Positions 9,299 to 16,974 are shown, counted from the stretch's first letter. The stretch is DNA of 64,000 bases from Vibrio kanaloae (GCF_024347535.1 NZ_AP025498.1:372001-436000); one strand, 5' to 3'. Numbers and translations are program-made. The notes: generated by a model from the sequence alone, not told the origin.

Positions 9299-9493
9299 TT
9301 AGTGAATAAGGCCTAGTTCCCTCGCTTCTTCCAGACTAAAACCGCTTTCTCTGATTTCTCTTAGAGCTTCTATACGACGACGAGCTTCAGCAGACTTCAT
9401 TTTCTTTTCTGGTTTGAAAGATACTTCTTCTTCAGCATCCCACTTATTTGCAATATTTGTCATTTCATCATGGTTGATAGAATTAATGGACAT
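9299..9493 (-). CDS. Small charged helical protein of unknown function
   Basis: A 64-residue protein beginning MSINSINHDEMTNIANKWD. The C-terminal half is strongly helical and charged (SAEARRRIEALREIRESGFS then LEEARELGLIH). The frame continues upstream to 9538, but GGAGGAAAAA immediately precedes this ATG, so the start at 9493 is well supported and the gene is likely well translated. The tail resembles small proteins annotated in other gammaproteobacteria as PA3496-like, but I am not sure of that link. No membrane segment or signal peptide. It has its own terminator. Confidence 0.7.
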   Translation of the reverse strand: MSINSINHDEMTNIANKWDAEEEVSFKPEKKMKSAEARRRIEALREIRESGFSLEEARELGLIH

Positions 9494-9817
9494 TTTTTCC
9501 TCCGAAACACCATGTAATGGACAGGTAATCTGTAGCAAATGCGATTTCGCTTGTTAAGAAGTTCTGTACTGAAATGTGATGATTCCGACGCTTCACAAAC
9601 CTAATTAACAAATACCTCATTTAAACTTTGCCAAAGGCATTTTCTGCAATTACATTAAAAAAATTACCCATAATAAATGTGGTTTGATCCAACTCTCATT
9701 TTCCCCTCTTTCAACTCTTCGTTTCTTCTGAAAATTCGTGAAATAACCCAAGATAAATTTCGAGGCACTTCATTCTTTTTGTGCTCATCGCTTTTACTAA
9801 ATTCACTTCATGTTAAT
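9494..9817. other. Intergenic region without a gene
   Basis: About 320 AT-rich bases between the divergent small-protein gene and the Fur-box promoter. No coding frame, RNA or clear repeat was recognised. Confidence 0.6.
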
Positions 9818-9836
9818 GATAATAGTTATCAATATC
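9818..9836. promoter_or_regulatory. Fur box
   Basis: GATAATAGTTATCAATATC matches 15 of 19 bases of the Fur consensus GATAATGATAATCATTATC. It ends 17 bases before the first ATPase ATG, a repressing position. It implies that the operon is switched on by iron limitation. Confidence 0.75.
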
Positions 9837-9853
9837 ATAAGTGAGTATTTATC

Positions 9854-10678
9854 ATGTCTGTGGAAAATTTGGATACACCACTTCTCGAAGTAAAGAATCT
9901 ATGTGTCGACTACATCACCGATGACGGTGATTTCAATGCGGTCAAATCCGTTAGCTTTAGCATAGGCCAAGGCGAGATTTTCGGCTTAGCCGGAGAGTCC
10001 GGTTGTGGCAAAAGCACCATCGCGTTTGCCATTAACCGCCTGCATAAGCCGCCAGCTTTTATTTCTGGAGGTCAGATAGTCTTTGACGGACAAGAACTGT
10101 TGAACTTATCGGACAACCATTTAAATACATTGCGTTGGAGCGAGATCGCGATGGTATTCCAGAGCGCCATGAACTCGCTCAATCCCGTTTTAACCATCGA
10201 AGAGCAGTTTGCGGATGTGCTGCGCCACCATAAGGGCATGAATAACGAACAAGCTAAAGATCGCGCCGAGAAACTGCTCGACCTTGTGAATATTCCACGC
10301 CACCGCCTAACAGAATACCCGCACCAGTTCAGTGGCGGCATGCGTCAACGTTTGGTGATTGCCATCGCTCTCGCCCTCAACCCGAAGCTGATCATCATGG
10401 ACGAACCGACCACAGCACTGGATGTGGTAGTGCAACGCGAGATATTGCAGCAGATACACCAACTCAGAGAGGAGTTTGGTTTCTCGATACTCTTCATCAC
10501 CCATGACCTCGCACTGATGAGCCAGTTGTGTGATCGCATCGCCATCATGCGCCACGGCAAGATAGTTGAGGTCAATAAAGCCCATGAGATTCGCAATAAC
10601 CCACAACACTCCTACACCCAAAAGCTATGGAGTTCTTTCCCTAATATTCATGAACATGCTCACGCGACGGCGTGCTAG
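9854..10678 (+). CDS. ABC transporter ATP-binding protein, Opp/Dpp type (DppD-like)
   Basis: A 274-residue ATPase with Walker A GESGCGKS, Q-loop MVFQSAMNSLNPVLTI, signature SGGMRQR, Walker B LIIMDEPTTALD and H-loop FITHDLALM. The pattern matches the first ATPase of peptide, nickel or oligosaccharide importers. It is the first gene of a three-gene operon under a Fur box. No permease or binding protein is nearby, so it must serve a transporter encoded elsewhere or be a remnant. The C-terminal oligopeptide-type tail is short. Confidence 0.9.
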   Translation: MSVENLDTPLLEVKNLCVDYITDDGDFNAVKSVSFSIGQGEIFGLAGESGCGKSTIAFAINRLHKPPAFISGGQIVFDGQELLNLSDNHLNTLRWSEIAMVFQSAMNSLNPVLTIEEQFADVLRHHKGMNNEQAKDRAEKLLDLVNIPRHRLTEYPHQFSGGMRQRLVIAIALALNPKLIIMDEPTTALDVVVQREILQQIHQLREEFGFSILFITHDLALMSQLCDRIAIMRHGKIVEVNKAHEIRNNPQHSYTQKLWSSFPNIHEHAHATAC

Positions 10679-10687
10679 GAGAGCTCT

Positions 10688-11620
10688 GTGTCACAACCTA
10701 TTTTTCAAGTAAAAAACCTCGTTAAAGAATTCACTGTTGGTGGTGGACTTGGCAAAGAAGAGATCTTTAGAGCACTGCATGGTGTGAGTTTTGACTTACA
10801 TGCAGGCAAAACACTGGCATTGGTTGGCGAATCTGGTTGCGGGAAAAGCACCTGCGCACGATTGATGACCAAGGTTTACCCTGCGACAGAGGGAGAGATT
10901 CTCTTCAAAGACAGGGATATTTCTACCTTAAAAAGTCGTAAAGATATCTTGGACTATCGCAGCCGTGTGCAAATGGTGTTTCAAGACCCCTTCGGTTCAC
11001 TCAATCCCACTCACACCATTGAGCACCATTTAACGCGCCCACTTAAGATCCATAAACAGGTAGCCACTAAACAGGCTCTCACAGAGCGCCTCAAAGAGTT
11101 ATTAACGCTGGTGGAGTTACCCATCGAAACGCTCGCCAAGTACCCACACGAGCTCAGTGGCGGCCAAAGACAGAGGGTTAACCTAGCCAGAGCGCTTGCG
11201 GTTGGCGCTGAGGTTATTCTTGCTGACGAACCCACCTCGATGTTGGACGTTTCAATTCGACTTGGCGTGTTGAACCTGATGCAAAAAATGAAAAAAGAGT
11301 TGGGGATTGGCTTTTTGTACATAACCCATGATCTTGCGACCGCACACTATATCGCAGAAGAGACGGCGGTGATGTACAAAGGACAGATCGTCGAATGGGG
11401 CTCAACCCAGTCGATCTTGACCAATCCACAACACCCGTACACTAAGTTGTTGATCTCTGCCGTGCCCGATCCCGATCTACCATTTGGCGAACTCGTCAAA
11501 AATGAACCAAACTATTCAATAGACGCTGATCGTATTCGAGAGCAGAGCAGTGAAATACAGCATGAAATCAAACAAGTTGCTGATAATCACTTTGTAAAAC
11601 AGTGGGATAACGTTGCATGA
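10688..11620 (+). CDS. ABC transporter ATP-binding protein, Opp/Dpp type (DppF-like)
   Basis: A 310-residue ATPase starting at GTG 10688, preceded by TAGGAGAG. It shows Walker A GESGCGKS, Q-loop MVFQDPFGSLNPTHTI, signature LSGGQRQR, Walker B ILADEPTSMLD and the oligopeptide-type region NPQHPYTKLLISAVPDPD. It forms a natural heterodimer with the gene ending 9 bases upstream. The ~50-residue tail after VPDPD is longer than usual and hydrophilic. It overlaps the next gene by 4 bases (ATGA). Confidence 0.9.
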   Translation: MSQPIFQVKNLVKEFTVGGGLGKEEIFRALHGVSFDLHAGKTLALVGESGCGKSTCARLMTKVYPATEGEILFKDRDISTLKSRKDILDYRSRVQMVFQDPFGSLNPTHTIEHHLTRPLKIHKQVATKQALTERLKELLTLVELPIETLAKYPHELSGGQRQRVNLARALAVGAEVILADEPTSMLDVSIRLGVLNLMQKMKKELGIGFLYITHDLATAHYIAEETAVMYKGQIVEWGSTQSILTNPQHPYTKLLISAVPDPDLPFGELVKNEPNYSIDADRIREQSSEIQHEIKQVADNHFVKQWDNVA

Positions 11621-12135
11621 ATGAACTAGACACTTGGTTAGATCGGATCGGAGATTGGTACAAAAACCGAAAGCATGATCAAGTGGACCGGTTAGAACCT
11701 TTGATCTTAACGCCTCCAGATGCACTCTGGGGGCCTTTGATCACGGATGAGCAGAGCAAAGGCATCGCATGTTGGCTAGATGGATGCCTGAGAATCTTTA
11801 CTTTCTATCGCCACCTCGCGGATTCATCGAATCCGGAGTTGGATTCGCAGGAGGCTAGCAACTCAAGCCATCAAGAAAAAGCCTACCAATACCTGATGTT
11901 CGCCTATAGCAAACTGCAAGCGGTGTCATGTGATCCAAAATCAGATGCTGGATTGCAAGAGTGGTGTACACAGCGGCTACAACACTTGTGTGTATTGGCT
12001 TTGGAGTTTACGAACCAACAGCAAGAACCACGTTGGAAAGCAGAATCAGAAAAATTGATCGAATCGCATGTACGCTTTATGACAACCCATCCCCGAAACG
12101 ATGATCAAGGTACTACTGAACGTCACCTCCACTGA
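11617..12135 (+). CDS. Unknown protein translationally coupled to the ABC ATPases
   Basis: A 172-residue soluble protein beginning MNELDTWLDRIGDWYKNRKH, rich in tryptophan, histidine and glutamine, without signal peptide or membrane helix. I do not recognise the family. Its ATG overlaps the stop of the DppF-like gene (ATGA), so it is made together with the two ATPases and probably works with them. Bases 11671-11683 within it carry AAGCATGATCAAG, a close match to the ori2 iteron motif. Confidence 0.75.
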   Translation: MNELDTWLDRIGDWYKNRKHDQVDRLEPLILTPPDALWGPLITDEQSKGIACWLDGCLRIFTFYRHLADSSNPELDSQEASNSSHQEKAYQYLMFAYSKLQAVSCDPKSDAGLQEWCTQRLQHLCVLALEFTNQQQEPRWKAESEKLIESHVRFMTTHPRNDDQGTTERHLH

Positions 12136-12192
12136 TCAAGCCCTTCTCGATCAAACATCAAACCAGAGTCTCATCAAAGTTAGAGCCATAAA

Positions 12193-12219
12193 AAGCATGA
12201 TCTAGCCTTGATCATGCTT
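12193..12219. repeat. Inverted pair of RctB-iteron-like motifs
   Basis: AAGCATGATC (12193-12202) and GATCATGCTT (12210-12219) form a perfect 10-bp inverted repeat with a 7-base loop. Each arm matches the ori2 iteron core. It lies beyond the rctB terminator. It may bind RctB; as a terminator for the ABC operon it is poor because no T run follows. Confidence 0.6.
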
Positions 12220-12271
12220 CGGCGTTTAATTCAGTAAACCATTGATTTTTAATGATTTACTAAATTTCAGG

Positions 12272-12301
12272 CAAAAAAAAGCGAGTCCTTCAGGAACTCG
12301 C
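12272..12301 (-). terminator. rctB transcription terminator
   Basis: Stem GCGAGT / ACTCGC (12281-12286, 12296-12301), extended inside by CC/GG with a one-base bulge. On the - strand it is followed by eight T residues (12273-12280). It lies ~220 bases past the rctB stop. The + strand has no T run, so it is one-directional. Confidence 0.8.
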
Positions 12302-12522
12302 AAAAATCTATTCAGTATGATGTAACAAAATATGAGCCAATCTATTAATCATAAGAAAGGACAAAGGTTGTCTATTCGGGATAAATAATAATCAACTGGA
12401 TGCGTTACTTTGTCATCATTTTGTCAGCGTTAGGTGCGATTTTAATCAGCACCTAATGTGTTCAAAACTATCCATTCAGCGACGGTAAAACAGGCTTATC
12501 GCGATAGGATAATGACTAGTGG
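12302..12522. other. rctB 3' untranslated region, no gene seen
   Basis: About 220 bases between the rctB stop and its terminator. No open frame with a ribosome site was recognised. If transcription runs to the terminator, the message has an unusually long trailer. Confidence 0.5.
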
Positions 12523-14502
12523 CTAGTGGCCAATCGCCATTTCATCGAGCGCGAGGAACACGTTCTCGTCAAGGTGACCTTCATGAACTTGTTTACACAC
12601 TTTACGACGCACAGCTAAACCAGAGATCAAACGCTCAATGGACAGGTGTCGGTTGCTGGTGCTATCACGGTCGTTGTAAAGCTCAATTAAGCGACTCAGT
12701 GTTTCGTATGGGATAACGTCCTCCCCAACTCTCAACCAATCAAGCTTCTCAATGAGCTCTGAGCACTCTTCTTTGATTGAGGCATGTGAGTGTCCTGTCA
12801 TCGCTGATAAAGCCGTTATACTGCGTTCTAGAGCCTCTGCAGAGGTATATTTAGAGAGAGTAATCATGATCTCGTCAGCGTTGATCTCAACAGAATGTTT
12901 ACGTTGCTTAACTCGACGTCCCAATTTACCTCTTGGCGACGGTGCTTTACGCTGAATAGGCTCAAACTCACCATCAATAATTTCAGACAGCTCTTCCAAC
13001 TTTTGTTTGGAAACCATCTCGTTGCGTAATGGGTTCGGCAGCGTTGGTGCCATATTACGCTTACCTGCGTTAGTGGTACGCGCTCTTGAGTAACGTAAGA
13101 CTTCTTCTACATTACATTTGATATCTACCTGATAATCGGTCGTTTTCCCTTTTTCGACCAACGATGTGATCGTCAAATGATAACCCCACAAGTTTACTAG
13201 GAAGGTATCTTCCTGATCTCCAACTTCACCCAGCTTTCTAAGTTCGCGAATCAAATCCATAGAGAAGCGACGCCAATCGATGTTACGAGCTAACTTCTGA
13301 TTCAGTTCACTCAGTAACATGCAATCCGTATGGCGACGAGCCATCCGGCTTCTAAAGTAAGAGTACATTTGGAAAACCAAGGTATGTTGCTTCAGAATTT
13401 CTGGCGGAAATAAGAAGAAGTAATCACGAGTCAGTAATTCTTCGTAGAACGAAGGTTCCCAAACGAGGATGTAGAGGTTCGGTTTAATACGAATTTCGCC
13501 GTCAGAGCCCTCTGTAGGCGCTTCTTCCGATGCGGTAATGGTTCTAGCTAAGAATCGGAAACGATCACTCTTGAAGCCTTCTGGCATGTTTTCACTAAGC
13601 CAACGACCGGTCAGCTCATGCAACTGAAAATCCGTAAATTCGATACGATCAATACTATCGCGGATCGAATCACGTGCAGGGCCACTGTCTTTCTTGCCGC
13701 GTAAAGACAAAATATCAGTGATGTAGAGTGGTGTTTTATTCGGAGTGTGTTTCGCGTCTAAATGATAATCATCTTGGTGATGATCATGGTACTGAACGGT
13801 TAGCGTAAATAACGCGAAAAGTGTCATCAGATCATCAACCGTCATAATATTTTTAGAAGATCGTGTCTCGATCACAGCTCGAGTACCGGAGATCGAAACC
13901 ATAGATTTCTGGTAACTCTTACGCGTTCTAGGTGGTGCTAGTGCCTGATCAATAATCCCAGCCCAATTTGTTGGAGAAACAATGAATTGATCGGCTTCGT
14001 CTTTCATTGTTGGTGGAGTATTAAGACCATGCTCATTCAATAAACGTTTGTTTACTTTGGTTTGAGCAAGAGCTTTGGAACGCTTTTGCTTTTCATTTTG
14101 TTTAACACTTTCTGTGACTAGGCTAGTAGCGCCTAATACCGATATCAATTGGTTTGGGTTAACAAATCGATGCAGCATGGTTTTACCCGCAAGACCTTCT
14201 TCAAAGCGAACTGGAAGTTGTTTAAAAAGACCAATATTTACTGCGGCTCTTAACCTTTGTTGTAAGGCAGCACGAGTTACCTGACCATCGGTTGATTCAA
14301 TAATCTCTGTGGTAGAAACATAACCATCTTTACTACTAAAACCACGAAGTGAAATTAAGTTAAGAAGTTCAACTATGCTCTTGGTGACACCTTTGAAGTG
14401 TTGGTATTGCTCTATCCATTCTACGGCTGTTTCTGATACCTCAAATAAATGACCATCTTTGTGGCTTCGTGCCTTAATTAACAATTTTTCTTCTGGTTTC
14501 AT
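12523..14502 (-). CDS. rctB: Chromosome 2 replication initiator RctB
   Basis: A 659-residue protein beginning MKPEEKLLIKARSHKDGHLFEVSETAVEW, matching the Vibrio chromosome 2 initiator in length (about 658 residues in V. cholerae). RctB binds iterons in ori2, opens the DNA and also represses its own gene. The central part holds several winged-helix DNA-binding domains; a basic segment (GKLGRRVKQRKHS, residues ~520-535) precedes the C-terminal domain. The gene reads away from ori2, which lies directly upstream. Identification rests on recognisable sequence together with adjacent iterons, DnaA box and parAB2. Confidence 0.97.
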   Translation of the reverse strand: MKPEEKLLIKARSHKDGHLFEVSETAVEWIEQYQHFKGVTKSIVELLNLISLRGFSSKDGYVSTTEIIESTDGQVTRAALQQRLRAAVNIGLFKQLPVRFEEGLAGKTMLHRFVNPNQLISVLGATSLVTESVKQNEKQKRSKALAQTKVNKRLLNEHGLNTPPTMKDEADQFIVSPTNWAGIIDQALAPPRTRKSYQKSMVSISGTRAVIETRSSKNIMTVDDLMTLFALFTLTVQYHDHHQDDYHLDAKHTPNKTPLYITDILSLRGKKDSGPARDSIRDSIDRIEFTDFQLHELTGRWLSENMPEGFKSDRFRFLARTITASEEAPTEGSDGEIRIKPNLYILVWEPSFYEELLTRDYFFLFPPEILKQHTLVFQMYSYFRSRMARRHTDCMLLSELNQKLARNIDWRRFSMDLIRELRKLGEVGDQEDTFLVNLWGYHLTITSLVEKGKTTDYQVDIKCNVEEVLRYSRARTTNAGKRNMAPTLPNPLRNEMVSKQKLEELSEIIDGEFEPIQRKAPSPRGKLGRRVKQRKHSVEINADEIMITLSKYTSAEALERSITALSAMTGHSHASIKEECSELIEKLDWLRVGEDVIPYETLSRLIELYNDRDSTSNRHLSIERLISGLAVRRKVCKQVHEGHLDENVFLALDEMAIGH

Positions 14503-14514
14503 TTTTGATCCGTA

Positions 14515-14532
14515 TCACACTAACCGTAATAT
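14515..14532. repeat. rctB-leader copy of an 18-base repeat (29-mer-like candidate)
   Basis: TCACACTAACCGTAATAT, 12 bases upstream of the rctB ATG, matches 16 of 18 bases of 15455-15472. In V. cholerae a 29-mer in the rctB promoter is a shortened form of 39-mers across the origin and mediates autorepression; this pair occupies equivalent positions. I did not align it to the V. cholerae sequences. Confidence 0.5.
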
Positions 14533-14601
14533 CACTATAGTTCCTGAATGATAAAGAAAGAATGATCATAAATAAAGAGAATTTATTGGCTTTTAAATAA
14601 C

Positions 14602-14651
14602 TGATCTTTTTGATTAATATGATCTTAAATGATTAAGTGATCTAATGATCT
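14602..14651. other. Candidate DNA unwinding element with phased TGAT repeats
   Basis: TGAT starts at 14602, 14611, 14620, 14630, 14638 and 14646, a run of six at 8-10-base spacing in AT-rich DNA between rctB and the iterons. The other strand reads ATCA. From memory of V. cholerae work, RctB grips single-stranded ATCA repeats in its unwinding element. Some copies contain GATC, so Dam methylation can also mark this stretch. Confidence 0.7.
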
Positions 14652-14710
14652 GGGCCTTAGCTTTCTTATAAGCTACTGAATTAAAAGAATTAAAATAAAT
14701 CCTATTGGAA

Positions 14711-14840
14711 AGCATGATCATAAAAAATACGAAACTATGATCATTAAACTAAAGAAAGCATGATCACAAACAATCAGAACTATGATCATTAAGTCATTGT
14801 AAGCATGATCATTATTACTTAGAAAGCATGATCATTGTAC
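14711..14840 (+). repeat. Six ori2 iterons (RctB 12-mer array)
   Basis: Six direct repeats share the core ATGATCA. TGATCA begins at 14715, 14738, 14761, 14783, 14806 and 14829, giving steps of 23, 23, 22, 23 and 23 bases, about two helical turns. Two flavours occur: AGCATGATCA (sites 1, 3, 5, 6) and CTATGATCATTAA (sites 2, 4). Every copy contains a GATC Dam site, consistent with methylation-dependent RctB binding known from V. cholerae. Confidence 0.93.
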
Positions 14841-14849
14841 TTGTACAGC

Positions 14850-14858
14850 TTATCCACA
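14850..14858 (+). other. DnaA box
   Basis: TTATCCACA, a perfect consensus DnaA box, 16 bases after the last iteron core. V. cholerae ori2 also needs a DnaA box at this side of its iterons. Confidence 0.88.
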
Positions 14859-14892
14859 GCCTCAGATTGATCATGCTCTTTTTAGCCGACGG

Positions 14893-14901
14893 TGTGGATA
14901 T
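14893..14901 (-). other. Second, near-consensus DnaA box
   Basis: TGTGGATAT reads ATATCCACA on the - strand, one base off TTATCCACA, facing the first box across 34 bases. An inverted iteron core (14868-14873) sits between them. Confidence 0.6.
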
Positions 14902-15003
14902 TTTTAGCGGCTAGTTTATCGGAACAATGATCAAGTAGATGTATTTTTCTATTGTTTACACCCTTTCAAATGCAAAACATAGTCATTATCGCGTGTTAGT
15001 TGC

Positions 15004-15026
15004 TCGCTATGATGTATATATAGCGA
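15004..15026. repeat. Inverted repeat in the rctA-side control region
   Basis: TCGCTAT (15004-15010) and ATAGCGA (15020-15026) form a 7-bp stem around an AT-rich loop. It lies 22 bases before an AGCATGATCA site (15044-15053). It may be a regulatory site or part of a transcript; nothing decides which. Confidence 0.4.
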
Positions 15027-15143
15027 ACTCGCACTAGATAGGAAGCATGATCATGAAATTGTCATGTTTGTGTATTATGTATCTGTGCAGATTGAATTTC
15101 CAAGCTGTGAGGCTTGATAAGCCTTGAATCCCCATTACAAAAG

Positions 15144-15216
15144 CATTTGTCCGTAACTTAGCTCTCAATTTATATGCTTCCGGTACTAGATTTACTTGAT
15201 CATTTTTCCGTAAGTT
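15144..15216 (+). repeat. Direct repeat pair CATTTKTCCGTAASTT (39-mer-like candidates)
   Basis: Copies at 15144-15159 and 15201-15216 match at 14 of 16 bases, 57 bases apart. The second is fused to a TGATCA site (15197). They lie in the control region between the iterons and parA2, where V. cholerae has 39-mer RctB sites. Assignment as 39-mers is a guess from position. Confidence 0.45.
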
Positions 15217-15454
15217 GATCGTTTAGAACGAACATTCACTTGGATTAATATTCAAGAGGTTATCCCTTGATCATGCTTCATAATATCGTCTTCTCAATTC
15301 TCAAGCCGGTGATGTACCCCCATGATCATTCTTCCGGTTACTCTCCTCCACTCTTTATTTATGATGCTCAGTTGTTAGGTTTATTTCTTATTCGATTGAC
15401 CCCTTTGTGATTTTTTCATTGCCTTATTGAGATTCCTGCTATTTTTAATGCAAC

Positions 15455-15472
15455 TCACACGAACCGTAATCT
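15455..15472. repeat. parA2-side copy of the 18-base rctB-leader repeat
   Basis: TCACACGAACCGTAATCT, 940 bases from its partner at 14515-14532 and identical at 16 of 18 bases. The pair brackets the origin, which suggests a shared binding protein, most simply RctB. Confidence 0.5.
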
Positions 15473-15526
15473 ATGGTTGTATTTCAATCGTTCCGCCGTT
15501 TTTCCCTTTTCAATACATTTACATTG

Positions 15527-15541
15527 TAAATAAGTGATGCT
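15527..15541. other. parS2: parS2 centromere site 1
   Basis: ATTTACATTGTAAAT fits the Vibrio chromosome 2 parS2 consensus NTTTACANTGTAAAN exactly. It lies 210 bases upstream of parA2. ParB2 nucleates here for segregation. Confidence 0.9.
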
Positions 15542-15751
15542 GTAACATTTTAAATTTGATAAAGAAATAGCACGATTATGCATGGTAAAATACCCATTTT
15601 CTGTGTTTGTTTAAATCGATGTTTCATCTAATTGTAATAACATAGTCTATTTTATGTGATTTAACTCATAAATGAATGTTCATGTTTTTGTTGGATTTAC
15701 TGTTAATTGCTGTACAATTTTATAATTAGTTAATCATTACGGAAACTGGCA

Positions 15752-16969
15752 ATGAAAAGAGAACAAACGATCGATAAGCTCTATCAGCTGGCCGAACAAA
15801 CTCAACAAGTTCAGGCTGACCGAATTGAGATTATTCTGGAAGAGCGAAGTGATGAACATTTTCCTCCAATGTCTAAAGCTATGATGGAAACACGTTCAGG
15901 CTTAACTCGTCGAAAATTGGATGAGGCTATTACTAAGCTTGAAGCAGATGGTCATCAGTTTACAAAGAACAACGCTAATCATTACTCGATTTCATTGACT
16001 GAAGCACACATGTTGATGGACGCGGCTGAAGTGCCAAAGTTCCACCAACGTAAGCAGCATACAGACAACAAACCTTGGGTTATCAACGTACAGAACCAGA
16101 AGGGTGGTACGGGTAAATCAATGACAGCGGTTCACTTAGCGGCTTGTTTGTCTTTGAATTTAGACAAGCGTTACCGTATCTGTTTGATTGATTTGGATCC
16201 ACAAGGCTCACTGCGCCTTTTCTTAAACCCACAAATCAGTGGCGCAGAGCACGACAGTATATACTCTGCCGTTGATATCATGTTGGACAATGTGCCTGAG
16301 GACCAAGATGTTGACCTAGAGTTTCTTCGAAAAAGCGTGCTCTTGCCAACTCAATACCCAAATCTTAAGACCATTTCAGCTTTCCCTGAAGATGCGATGT
16401 TTAACGCTGAAGCATGGCAAAGCCTCTCTCAAGATCAGTCACTTGATATCGTTCGTCTTCTAAAAGAGAAGCTTATCGATAAAATCGCCGATGATTTTGA
16501 TGTAATTATGATCGATACTGGCCCGCACGTAGACCCTCTCGTGTGGAACGCAATGTACGCGTCGAACGCACTTCTGATCCCATGTGCTGCAAAGCGTTTA
16601 GACTGGGCTTCAACGGTTAACTTTTTCCAACACTTGCCAACCGTGTACGAGATGTTCCCGGAAGATTGGAAAGGGCTTGAGTTTGTTCGTCTAATGCCAA
16701 CCATGTTTGAAGACGACAATAAGAAGCAGGTTTCGGTTTTAACTGAAATGAATTACCTGTTGAATGACCAAGTAATGATGGCCACCATTCCAAGAAGTCG
16801 CGCGTTTGAAACTTGTGCCGATACCTACAGCACGGTGTTCGATCTTACGGTTAGCGACTTTGAGGGCGGTAAGAAAACTCTGGCAGTCGCTCAAGATGCG
16901 GTACAAAAAAGTGCTCTAGAATTAGAGCGTGTATTACATAGCAACTGGCCTTCACTTAATCAGGGATAA
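15752..16969 (+). CDS. parA2: Chromosome 2 partition ATPase ParA2
   Basis: A 405-residue type Ia ParA, long because of an N-terminal DNA-binding region (residues ~1-100). The deviant Walker A is QNQKGGTGKSMTAVHLAA (KGGTGKS at 117-123). Other ATPase motifs are ICLIDLDPQGSLRLF and DVIMIDTGPHVDPLVWNA. It forms ATP-dependent filaments on DNA that move ParB2-parS2 complexes. The length is close to the 407 residues recalled for V. cholerae ParA2. It sits right beyond ori2 and is followed by parB2 after 5 bases. A parS2 site and origin control repeats lie upstream, and type Ia proteins usually repress their own promoter. Confidence 0.96.
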   Translation: MKREQTIDKLYQLAEQTQQVQADRIEIILEERSDEHFPPMSKAMMETRSGLTRRKLDEAITKLEADGHQFTKNNANHYSISLTEAHMLMDAAEVPKFHQRKQHTDNKPWVINVQNQKGGTGKSMTAVHLAACLSLNLDKRYRICLIDLDPQGSLRLFLNPQISGAEHDSIYSAVDIMLDNVPEDQDVDLEFLRKSVLLPTQYPNLKTISAFPEDAMFNAEAWQSLSQDQSLDIVRLLKEKLIDKIADDFDVIMIDTGPHVDPLVWNAMYASNALLIPCAAKRLDWASTVNFFQHLPTVYEMFPEDWKGLEFVRLMPTMFEDDNKKQVSVLTEMNYLLNDQVMMATIPRSRAFETCADTYSTVFDLTVSDFEGGKKTLAVAQDAVQKSALELERVLHSNWPSLNQG

Positions 16970-16974
16970 CAAAA

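Larger units (their letters stand above)
14503..15751. other. Chromosome 2 replication origin (ori2) and rctA-like regulatory region
   Basis: This 1.25-kb region without a convincing protein gene lies between rctB and parA2. From rctB outward it holds the rctB leader repeat (14515), a phased TGAT array (14602-14651), six regularly spaced iterons (14711-14840), a DnaA box (14850), further TGATCA sites (14868, 14928, 15048, 15197, 15268, 15323), longer repeats (15144, 15201, 15455) and a parS2 site (15527). The order matches the V. cholerae ori2 plan: unwinding element and initiation iterons next to rctB, and a control region (rctA/inc side) next to parAB2. Outer limits are not determined by sequence alone. 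Confidence 0.93.

Noticed and set aside
14711..14840. Iteron array as a CRISPR
   Set aside because: Repeats are about 12 bases with spacers near 10 bases, contain Dam sites, and lie next to rctB with a DnaA box. This is an origin.
15000..15500. A translated rctA gene
   Set aside because: No open frame with a start and ribosome site stood out in this stretch; the region is treated as regulatory DNA or an untranslated transcript.
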